In this document: positions 33,501-42,538 of the stretch, piece by piece
How the letters are laid out: the number at the start of each line of letters is the position of its first letter
Position numbering within the stretch: position 1 is the stretch's first letter
Origin: Zygnema cylindricum
Taxonomy: Eukaryota; Streptophyta; Zygnematophyceae; Zygnematales; Zygnemataceae
Direction: 5' to 3'
DNA length: 62,000 bases
Assembly (NCBI GenBank): GCA_037447655.1
Contig: JBBHKE010002466.1
Coordinates: 1 to 62,000, forward strand
Position numbers and translations under genes: made by a program
Notes under the pieces: model-generated
The model's input: the letters and a program-made list of their open reading frames with translations, nothing else
Told to the model about the DNA's origin: nothing
The model's database searches: none

Positions 33501-35555
33501 TGGCAATCGGCAGATTACTACGTATCAACGATGTTGTTAAATAAAAATGTAATTTTGCAGATATAACGACGAGTTTCTTTCATCGTTGAATCTGCGACAG
33601 CAAATTTTTGTCGCTGAAAATTGCAGTTTCCTTTTAGAGTCGTTTCATTTATTTATACGACTTTCCATTCAGGAATCTGATTAATACTTTTGACATTGTT
33701 TATTGTTTACAGGATACCAAAAGGCTAAGCGATGGTGGGTAGAGAGGAGGTCCACGCTTGACGGAATACGAGAGACAACCCGTACATTTTCTACTTCTAG
33801 TTTTGGGACGAGATCGGTGGCGGTTACCAAGGCTTTGCCGGGACGAGGAAGGAAGGAAGCCGCTTGGGTCACGGTTATACACAAGGAGTTACTTTCGGAT
33901 TTTGAACGTTTTAAGAAAGCGGGTATGAAGATGTCCACCACAATTCTCGGGGACATCGCTAGGGACATAATAAGAGAAAGGAGGAAAGAGTACGGCCCGG
34001 AATGGTTCAACCAAGACGGGTCGGAAATACATCCAATCATAAATAAAAGGTGGGTGCAGAGGTGTCAAGAGAAGCACAACATCGTTGTGCGTGCACAAAA
34101 GGGGAAACTACAATGTAGTCCCGAGAAAGAGGAATACATTGAGCGTACCGTAGCCTTCCACATGGGCGTTCTAAAGCGGGGGTTTGAATCCGGTGAGTTT
34201 ATTTACCAATATATTTCAATGACGTTTCATTTTTTTAGTGTATTGTTTTCATTTTATTCCATACTTGACGGCGTAAACCCAAAATAACTACATTTGTTTT
34301 GGCTTGGCGGCGAATGTATAACAGGACTTTTCAACGAAGACCTCATGGAAAACATGGATGAAACTCACATGATAGTCAACACCGATAATGGAAAAACTTT
34401 GGGGTTTAGAGGAGACGAAGTGGTGAAATACGCTGATGTTGCCGGAGGAGACGAGTCCATGACTCTCATGGTGCGACTAAGTGGAGGGATGAACGCTCGT
34501 ATCGAGAACCCAATGATAATTTTTGCAAATCGAGCAAGAAGTTACCCGATACAAGGTTTACCGGACAATGTCCCCGGTGTGTTTTTTCTCCCTCATTTAA
34601 TGTTTTCAGTTTATGTATTATGTCTTCTTGGCTTTGATGGAGATTTATTTATTTATCTCTAATCATGTTTTTGTGTTTAATTTATTTATGTATATCTCAT
34701 TACCTAGCTCTCGCATACCTCCTCTCCCTTTCTCCTACTACAAAATATGTGTTTTTTTCTTCTTTAACACTCTGATTTCTCTTATTTTAAGGTTTCTATG
34801 GTACACCTAGCTTACTTTCCCTGTAATGCATATGTAAGCAAGCATTCCAAAATGATAATTTTTTTCCCTTTGTTTGAGTGTTATATATATTTGCAGGCGT
34901 TTGTTACCGGACAGGTCCGAAGGGGTGGAATGATAAAACGGTGTTCCCACAATGGGTCGAAGAGGCAAGGTCTTACCAAGGGGATCGAGATGGACGTCAA
35001 AAAATTATATTTCTGGACAACTGTGGTGGTCACAACACGTCCAACGAGTTGGAGCGAGTTCTAGAGGCCAAGAACACCGTGTTACACTATTTTCCACCTA
35101 ATGCAACACATCTTGTTCAACCGGCTGACTCCTTCGTGATTTCCAAAATCAAGGACGTGTGGAGTCGCATTTGGGATAGTTGGAAGGCGAAAGGAATTGA
35201 GAACGGTCAATGGGCTAAACCTTCTAGCCGTGGATGGTCCGGTAAATTGGTTGGACCCGGTAAAGCGTTTTTTTTTAAATTGGCGAGGGACTCCATCCGA
35301 GAGGTCAATGCGATGAGAGACAAAAACGGAATGAGTTATGCCAAAAAAGCCATGATTCAATGTGGCTTGTCTCTACGCGACGGAAAGTGGGATGAAGACA
35401 TGCTCACACAACAACTGCAAGGCATAATCAGCAAAATCGCAACCACTTTGAAGGCGAAGCTGTGGAACCTCCATGCCCGAGGGCAAGGGAATTCCTCCAA
35501 AATATTGAAGATGCCGACAGTCAACAAGACAGCATTTTCAATGAGGGAGGGATGA
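30523..35555 (+). CDS. Pogo-like DDE transposase, four exons
   Basis: Exons 30523-30895, 33713-34192, 34325-34576 and 34897-35555 join to exactly 588 codons with stop, each junction GT-AG and in phase. Such enzymes bind the terminal repeats and cut and paste the element into TA sites. The N-terminus is acidic. HTH-like DNA-binding segments span the exon 1/2 junction (RMRVIHWMLKDCENN) and exon 2 (GRKEAAWVTVIHKELLSDFE, WVQRCQEKHNIVVRAQKGK). The catalytic core has three acidic motifs: NMDETHMI (exon 3), IIFLDNCGGHN and FPPNATHLVQPADSFV (exon 4), the last two aspartates 37 residues apart as in pogo/DDE_1 proteins. No stop or frameshift interrupts it, so the gene may be intact. The 2.8-kb intron 1 holds another long ORF. 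The start could be further upstream if there is a leader exon. Confidence 0.87.
31270..31620. repeat. 107-bp tandem repeat in transposase intron 1
   Basis: About three units with anchor CGAAAGTGCAAATGA at about 31297, 31404 and 31511. Each unit holds a small inverted pair around CGACGACAGTGGTTCGTCGT. CGTCGT/ACGACG words recur around it up to 31700. Confidence 0.85.
31875..33215 (+). CDS. 446-codon unrecognised cargo protein inside transposase intron
   Basis: I do not recognise this protein. It has a basic Arg-rich start (FKRTRSAIPRRFR), then about 190 strongly acidic, Glu-rich, probably disordered residues. A folded-looking region rich in Trp, Tyr and Pro follows, about residues 240-390 (DQWPDYWRYGEARPIDRWL, HFQPNDERFTWIVRRPIGFE, HPWDPRLFTILRRA). 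A proline spacer (EPPPPPEVD) and a C-terminal heptad coiled coil (DRLRNEVQNLHRRLEAQEIA) end it. It is an open frame on the transposase strand between transposase exons 1 and 2, so it is either a nested gene or an alternative exon. Its length and preserved frame in AT-rich surroundings argue for a real protein. A DNA-binding accessory or regulator is one possibility (inference only). Confidence 0.7.
   Translation: MEGGQRPFKRTRSAIPRRFRPLPTATAMGGDIRGGENLERERGATEGLLGNRVEPEEGDRERVGIELVLREGEESSVDIDDMEETEAVGREGTGTERVVRGSVSEMDLPNEGIRANEEGVREVEEGKEVDEEYEPSGTASDEPIEEGEEPTEEEGEPEETESSDIPVARYDDDPSTSDRQSSESSERRMEEEYGDDDEVVAFPPSPNRDRALVAVQGPQIPAKRDVVIREEEPDWFFPPPVGDEAMDGFRPTAAHYIPVDQWPDYWRYGEARPIDRWLNPVPEILDIHPDVPAHPTWLYIASYNHASNFPYIRHFQPNDERFTWIVRRPIGFEIDVPELIRQYHPWDPRLFTILRRAIRTPEPNEFLDARSVVLQRFRNMQVRRTYLWEIPRVPHVDEPPPPPEVDRLRNEVQNLHRRLEAQEIAMITVRRLINNLTRELAAFRRR
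33216..33712. other. Rest of transposase intron 1
   Basis: Contains a T-run (33303-33322), further GTCGTCGC / GCGACAGC words (33450-33620) like those in the element's two tandem arrays, and the 3' splice site TATTGTTTACAG ending at 33712. Confidence 0.5.
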
Positions 35556-36039
35556 GCGGCAACGAGTTCTTAACATAATACTTGATTGTTTTGTTTTTTA
35601 GGGTTATATATATGTTAGTTTGGGGTTGGTAGTTTAATTATAGTGAAGGAATAGTACTTAAACTGGTTCCAGATAAATGCAGACAGTTCAAGGAGTCCAG
35701 TATTATTTGACTTCTTTGGATAGAGCAGATTTCGTATGTGTGTATGGTCTTTTATATAGGAAAATATCATTTTGTTTTTTATGAAGTAAAAAACCCTTGT
35801 ATGTCGTGGAATTCGATATATGTTACAAAATTATCATGTATTTACCTTCAGCTGTTGTTATTGTGGTGTTGAACATTCCAGTGTGCTTGTATTATGGAAA
35901 TATTTATTTTGTCGCAATTTACAACATACCCTAATCAGCGACGACTATGCTTCGTCGTTTGTTGATCCTCCTCGTAATTTTTTCAGTGCTTATTTTTATA
36001 AACACCATATTCATCGAACTGAATAATGGTTGCTCTTGC
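35556..36039. other. Transposase 3' region
   Basis: AT-rich downstream sequence with no frame of note. ATAAATG/AATAAT-like words could serve polyadenylation. GCGACGAC words begin at about 35935. Confidence 0.35.
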
Positions 36040-36700
36040 AGCGACGATAATTTGTCGTCGCATGACACTAATTTAGCGGGGAAAAAACATTATTGCCATA
36101 GCTGACAGAGCAAAGGCTATGTCGTCGCTAAATGGAATTTAGCGACGACACAACATCGTCATCATATTTCAGAAAAAAAAATATGTTTTGTCGCTAGAAG
36201 GTATTTCAGCGACAGCCTAATATAGAGACGAAAAAACATTATTATCATAGCTGACAAAGCAGAGGCTATGTCGTCGCTAAATGGAATTTAGCGACGACAC
36301 AACATCGTCATCATATTTCAGAAAATAAAAGTATGTTTTGTCGCTAGAAGGTATTTCAGCGACAGCCTAATATAGAGACGAAAAAACATTATTATCATAG
36401 CTAACAAAGCAGAGGCTATGTCGTCGCTAAATGGAATTTGGCGACGACACAACATCGTCATCATATTTCAGAAAAAAAAGTATGTTTTGTCGCTAGAAGG
36501 TATTTCAGGGACAGCCTAATATAGAGACGAAAAAACATTATTATCATAGCTGACAAAGCAGAGACTATGTCGTCGCTAAATGGAATTTTGCGACGACACA
36601 ACATCGTTGTCATATTTGAGAAAGTAAAGTATGTTTTGTCGCTAGAAGGAATTTCAGCGACAAAACAACGTTCTCACCATCTCCGACAAAGCAGGGTCTG
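36040..36700. repeat. 150-bp tandem repeat in the giant transposon
   Basis: About four units; anchor GTCGTCGCTAAATGGAATTT recurs at 36121, 36270, 36420 and 36569 (period 149-150). Each unit contains GTCGTCGC and GCGACGAC as an inverted pair about 20 bp apart and can form a short hairpin. Units are over 90% alike by eye. Confidence 0.92.
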
Positions 36701-37887
36701 TTGTCGTTGAATTCAATCATGGAACCATTTGTGGAAACCTTTCAGCGCCGAGGTTATTTCGTAGCTGATTCAAACAGTTTCAGTTTTTAAATTACATGGA
36801 TATATTTTTTTTTGTGATCAAATAACATCCTTAATCCTATGTCGAGAATCTCATTTTCGCTAGACTGAAACCATTAATACAATAGTGAAAATCAAACCAA
36901 AATATTTCATGCAGGAAAATCAAAGATGAAGAAAAATATGCGGTTTGAAGTAAATAATAGAAATAAAAATCATTTTTCGAGCATATACAGATGTCCACAA
37001 CGAAAATATGCAAGTTACATGAAATATATTTTAATGCGATAATATCAACGAAACAACATGAAAGAAACTATAAAACACACAATGAATAGAAAATACACCA
37101 ACAGTTGACACAAATACGAGCATTCATCAAAACAATGGGAAAAGAAATACGTCAATTTTATATTTCATGGTAAACTCTGTTTACAATGTTGAACTACAAC
37201 GAATACTTAACTAAGGCCTACTAATCTGCAGTAGTCAACAAAGCTCTAAATAGTCATAAAGTATTAACGTTTCTGCTTGTAAGTAGGAAACCCTTTAAAT
37301 ATAATTTAAAAAACCCTCATATTTTACACACACTAACTATGTATCCCCCATCCGTGATAACAAATAAAGATCCATGGAAAGCTCCTAATGGTATACTCTA
37401 TGCGCCTTCGTACGGTCCAATACCTTCAACATGATATTTTATTCTTCCCTATATCGCATGTTTCCGTGGGGTGCTGTACAATACAATCGGCCGTCGGATA
37501 TATCCTCATCATCGATGACAAATCATAATACATGAGAAAAAAAATATATAACAGATTAGTACGTGGTAGGTGGATTTGAAAAATATTACGTGAAAAAAAA
37601 GAAGAACAGAGAGTGACACAGAACGAAAACGAGAATAACATCAAAAAAAAACCACTCCGAAATAAAAGCAGATAAAGGATATGAGACAGAAAGAGGGAGA
37701 GAGATAAACTGGAAAGAAGTGAACAACAGAAAAGGGTAGGGAGGGTTAATGGGAAGAAATATGGGAGATGGAGAATTCGTAGAGAGAGAGATTAAAGGAT
37801 AGAGAGGAAGAGAAAATGAAGGGGGAAGAAGAAAGAGGCAGAGAGCGCAAGAGAGATGATTCCACATGCTGGGCTGCTCACTTACCA
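36701..37887. other. AT-rich non-coding part of the giant transposon
   Basis: No convincing exon. A possible small 3' exon for the minus-strand cargo gene lies around 37430-37500 (one frame reads DGRLYCTAPHGNMRYREE then stop), but its splice site is unclear. 37670-37860 is purine-rich. Confidence 0.35.
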
Positions 37888-38252
37888 ATGATTTCATAAT
37901 AATCCCGGAAATACATAGCGACGATGTTGGCTCGACCTATATTGTTGTTCCTCCATATTACGTTCCAAACGCTTGCCGCTGTAAACCATAGAGGGAGCCA
38001 TAGTCTACTGGATGTCGCTAGATTAAAGGAGGCGGCGTGGCGATGACACGCATCCTGCCACAAAATGGCAACATCGTGTAAAAATGCATATACGAGATTG
38101 CAAAGCATGCCGTCAAAAAATGAGGATGTGGTTGAGATTTGTCTGACCACAAAATCTATTTTTTGTGTTCTGTCCGCATATGCCGCTAGTTTGTACCAAT
38201 CCTCGTTTTCAAGGCGCCGCGTTTTTTCAATTCTAAATTTTGTAAATTCACT
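37888..38252 (-). CDS. Probable internal exon of a second cargo gene
   Basis: The minus strand is open for about 121 codons between a 3' splice-like GCATATTAG|AGTGAA and a consensus 5' splice site ATCATTG|GTAAGTGAG. The peptide looks like a folded protein: EDWYKLAAYADRTQKIDFVV, then YAFLHDVAILWQDACHRHAA, LWLPLWFTAASVWNVIWRNN and IVAMYFRDYYEIIG. I do not recognise the family. Partner exons are not certain: the left candidate lies near 37430-37500, and the region to the right is interrupted after 44 bp by the LTR element at 38301. It is partial, and the insertion probably damaged the gene or sits in its intron. Confidence 0.5.
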
Positions 38253-38300
38253 CTAATATGCACACAATATGACACTAATTTGTTGTTGTTTTGTGGAACA

Positions 38301-39654
38301 TGTTATTCTTTGGTCTAAAATAGACCGCAGAAGCAACCCAAACTATCATGCAAGAAGCTAAGCGAAGCTAGGCCAATGAACAATCATTTGAAATGCATCC
38401 TCCATTTAACATACAACAACATTTAGGGTTTCATGGAATAATCAACATAAATAAACCCTATGACAACATCTAAGGTTTGATGGAATAATCGACATAAACA
38501 AACCCTAGGACAAATGCATAAATAATGCATATCAAACAAACATAAAATAACATAAATAAATAATAACAAAAAGAGTCCAATCTCACATAAACATTAGATA
38601 AACAAAAGTATATCAATAAACATATTACTCAAATGCATGACCTAATCACCAACCCTAAAAGTCTACATCTTCGGTCCCTACTTTTCTAACCAGCATTGAT
38701 TAAAGTTCTAATGAAGCTCAAACCTATATATACACTTGTGAGCTGTTAACAAATCACTAAGTGTCAAAATAACCAACGTAAATTACATAACTGTCATTAA
38801 ATAAAACTAATCGTAAGCGTACACCTGAAAGTCAAGCAATCGTAAGCGTACACTTGTCTGCAAATACGACACATAAATTAAAGTGTCGATATCCTCTTTA
38901 ATCACGTAAAATATAACTATTTTAATCAACACTAAATCATTAATTCAAATAAGACAAAACATTGATGCTTCAAATATTTACACCGACGCATCCAAAAATC
39001 CGCGTCATAAGTGACAACTTGCTTAGTCACTTGTCGATAAGTCCACGTAGTGAACCGACATCGCATATGTACGGTCCACTAGATAATGTGTCATAAAAAC
39101 AATGTGGTCCCTTAAAAAATCGGCTGACGCCATCCGCCTTCCACGTGTACCACGAATCACTTGTCAAACAATCCGTACCATACAAATCTTGTCCGTACCG
39201 AAATCACGTACTTCGTCATAAATGTCGCGTGTCAAATACGACGCTCCGTACCGGCGGCGTCACATTTAATAAATGCGGTCTGTCGCATTATGTTTCATAT
39301 GGCCGGCGTACTTTTCAAATTCTTCGAATATTTCAAATCGAATCGCGAAGCGATCCGCCGTCCATTTCCATTTCGTATTCCGTATTTTTCGTACGCTTCT
39401 TCGCGTCACTTAATTTGTACTTTTTCGTCACCTTAAATTCATATTTCATATCGGATCGCTTCGCGATCCGTCGTACATTTTCAAATGTTTGTTCGCGCCA
39501 CTCACACGTAACTTTAATTTTGATCGTACACTTACTCCCCCAATCCACAAATCCTTTCGAACCTCCACAGTATATAACGTAAATATATACGCACGAAACG
39601 TCGCGTGCGCATCAAATTTCACATACGCACGAAACTAAATCTTCAAAAACAACA
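38301..39654 (-). repeat. 3' LTR of the non-coding LTR element
   Basis: 1354 bp. The plus strand begins TGTTATTCTTTGGTC and ends CTTCAAAAACAACA. It contains a near-perfect short palindrome-like pair ATCGCGAAGCGATCCG (39343) and CGGATCGCTTCGCGAT (39451). A 145-codon frame at 39145 occurs identically in the other LTR and is not a gene. Confidence 0.94.
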
Positions 39655-40587
39655 CTCCCCCGAAAATTTAGTTTTGTGCATCCATTATGCCACGTCATCA
39701 GCTGTCACACTCCATAAAACTATGTCATCAGCTGTCACCACTGTCACCTCCTGCTGTCTCCTCCATCTGAATCTACCAAAATGCCTCCGATAAAAGTTTC
39801 CCACTTGTTCCACCAACGCTTCCGCTGTCTCCATATACCATCCAAATTTCATAATACATAATATATATATTTTTCATTTTCCGATTACAACAAAATAATT
39901 CCTTCCAATATCTAAATCCGGATTTACATTCCCAAAATTATATCACAAATCAACTAAAAATTAAAGCCAAAAGGTCACACTAATAATATATCCTCGCTCA
40001 AATAATTCCTACCTCATTATAACAAATCTAGATTTCAATAATAATTTTTTTTTTTTTTTTTTCTTTTCATAAACTTTCAAATCCCAAAATTTCCAATAAA
40101 AATTCATATACAAAATAGTATTTTCCAAAAATTCTAATAATGTCACATTTCGCAAAAATTTCCAACAACTCAAAATCTACATTACAAATCCAATTTTCAA
40201 CAATCATCGATCCACAAAATTTGGATCTCTCCACCACATGTCACAACTCCACCTTCCGGATCTCTCTCCCCCAAACGTCGAATCTCCACCTTCCACATCT
40301 CTCCATCAAACGAATATGTATTTTCCAAAAATAAAATATCATTTCTCATAATTAATCATTTTCATTGAGGGTAGACATTTCGGCACTATCACTAAGTTAA
40401 CCCTTGGGGCGATGCAAGATTAAACTCGGCACATACCAACACTATGATAAGGCCGATCTCATGGGTACACAGACACCATTACTGCAATACAACCAGCAAG
40501 GACAATATTAACCCGCTACAATGCGTGTGACAAAAACCTACATCGACTTAACCTAACATATGATAGATTTGGTGTGGGCCCATAACC
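39655..40587 (-). other. Interior of the non-coding LTR element
   Basis: AT-rich, no frame longer than about 65 codons and no gag or pol motif. A poly-T run lies at about 40046-40062. The primer binding site ends at 40587 and the polypurine tract starts at 39655. Confidence 0.85.
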
Positions 40588-41941
40588 TGTTATTCTTTGG
40601 TCTAAAATAGACCGCAGAAGCAACCCAAACTATCATGCAAGAAGCTAAGCGAAGCTAGGCCAATGAACAATCATTTGAAATGCATCCTCCATTTAACATA
40701 CAACAACATTTAGGGTTTCATGGAATAATCAACATAAATAAACCCTATGACAACATCTAAGGTTTGATGGAATAATCGACATAAACAAACCCTAGGACAA
40801 ATGCATAAATAATGCATATCAAACAAACATAAAATAACATAAATAAATAATAACAAAAAGAGTCCAATCTCACATAAACATTAGATAAACAAAAGTATAT
40901 CAATAAACATATTACTCAAATGCATGACCTAATCACCAACCCTAAAAGTCTACATCTTCGGTCCCTACTTTTCTAACCAGCATTGATTAAAGTTCTAATG
41001 AAGCTCAAACCTATATATACACTTGTGAGCTGTTAACAAATCACTAAGTGTCAAAATAACCAACGTAAATTACATAACTGTCATTAAATAAAACTAATCG
41101 TAAGCGTACACCTGAAAGTCAAGCAATCGTAAGCGTACACTTGTCTGCAAATACGACACATAAATTAAAGTGTCGATATCCTCTTTAATCACGTAAAATA
41201 TAACTATTTTAATCAACACTAAATCATTAATTCAAATAAGACAAAACATTGATGCTTCAAATATTTACACCGACGCATCCAAAAATCCGCGTCATAAGTG
41301 ACAACTTGCTTAGTCACTTGTCGATAAGTCCACGTAGTGAACCGACATCGCATATGTACGGTCCACTAGATAATGTGTCATAAAAACAATGTGGTCCCTT
41401 AAAAAATCGGCTGACGCCATCCGCCTTCCACGTGTACCACGAATCACTTGTCAAACAATCCGTACCATACAAATCTTGTCCGTACCGAAATCACGTACTT
41501 CGTCATAAATGTCGCGTGTCAAATACGACGCTCCGTACCGGCGGCGTCACATTTAATAAATGCGGTCTGTCGCATTATGTTTCATATGGCCGGCGTACTT
41601 TTCAAATTCTTCGAATATTTCAAATCGAATCGCGAAGCGATCCGCCGTCCATTTCCATTTCGTATTCCGTATTTTTCGTACGCTTCTTCGCGTCACTTAA
41701 TTTGTACTTTTTCGTCACCTTAAATTCATATTTCATATCGGATCGCTTCGCGATCCGTCGTACATTTTCAAATGTTTGTTCGCGCCACTCACACGTAACT
41801 TTAATTTTGATCGTACACTTACTCCCCCAATCCACAAATCCTTTCGAACCTCCACAGTATATAACGTAAATATATACGCACGAAACGTCGCGTGCGCATC
41901 AAATTTCACATACGCACGAAACTAAATCTTCAAAAACAACA
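40588..41941 (-). repeat. 5' LTR of the non-coding LTR element
   Basis: 1354 bp, same sequence as 38301-39654. Followed by the GAACA duplication. Confidence 0.94.
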
Positions 41942-41946
41942 GAACA

Positions 41947-42538
41947 TAACCCATTTTAGAATAAAACATAACTCTAATATGCGTCTCGTTTGTTTAAAGG
42001 TCTGGTATTACCATTATGTACCCTAAAAAACACTATAATAGTGTAAACATATATACTATTAATCTCGCAGGATCAGAAATAGAGTTAAAAGGGCATTGTA
42101 TTAGTCTAAGCTTTACTCAACTATCAACATGTGTAAGTGGGCAACATTACGTTTATGTAACATAGACAGTTTTTAGCATGTGCACATGTTATCAGTTCAT
42201 ACTAACACACACAAAAACGAACGTCTGAATGTATGCGAACGCCTATTTTGGAAATTGGACTCCGCTAATTTTATAAGCACAGCTCTGTATGAGACCGACA
42301 TAAGTTAACCAAAATTTCCGTACGGATGTCGGTAACGAAGTACATTGTTGTACGAACAAACCACTTCCGTACACCACACTATTAATGAATACAGTACAGT
42401 CATACCGTTGACGCTATTTTACTAGAACCGTAATTAATGTCAAAGATAAATTAGATTCAATCACTGTATTTCGGGTATCAATGTCAAAATTTTGGGGTGC
42501 CGATATAGCGTACATAAGGCTTATAACAATTCACTGTG
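41947..42538. other. Right subterminal region of the giant transposon
   Basis: No clear exon. A TATA-like CTTATAAAATTAG lies on the minus strand near 42265-42280 and could drive the minus-strand cargo gene. The terminal inverted repeat is at 42520-42538. Confidence 0.4.

Larger units (their letters stand above)
38301..41941 (-). mobile_element. Non-coding LTR retrotransposon with identical LTRs (LARD/TRIM-like)
   Basis: 3641 bp with two LTRs of exactly 1354 bp (38301-39654 and 40588-41941) that look identical by eye, and a 5-bp duplication GAACA at 38296-38300 and 41942-41946. The 933-bp interior has no gag or pol. The primer site next to 40588 reads GGTTATGGGCCCACACC on the minus strand (initiator tRNA-Met anticodon arm), and the polypurine tract TCGGGGGAG abuts 39654, so the element is in minus orientation. 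Identical LTRs indicate very recent insertion, after the host transposon arrived. Confidence 0.94.
29085..42538 (+). mobile_element. Giant pogo-like (Tc1/mariner superfamily) DNA transposon with cargo
   Basis: The left end is CACCGTGAATCGTTATTAG. The inverse of the right end is CACAGTGAATTGTTATAAG (16/19). TA lies at 29083-29084 and 42539-42540. The related Copia at about 4105-4120 shows the empty site (CCGTGGTAGGCTGCTTTC), so both borders and the TA duplication are confirmed within the window. Length is 13,454 bp, or about 9.8 kb without the nested LTR element at 38301-41941. It holds a spliced DDE transposase, a 446-codon ORF in the transposase intron, a minus-strand cargo exon and two tandem arrays. 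Typical Tc1/mariner/pogo elements are 1-5 kb, so this is unusually large. Confidence 0.9.

Noticed and set aside
39145-39582. 145-codon frame, identical at 41432-41869
   Set aside because: It occurs in both LTRs of the young LTR element, has no recognised domain, and is duplicated only because LTRs are.
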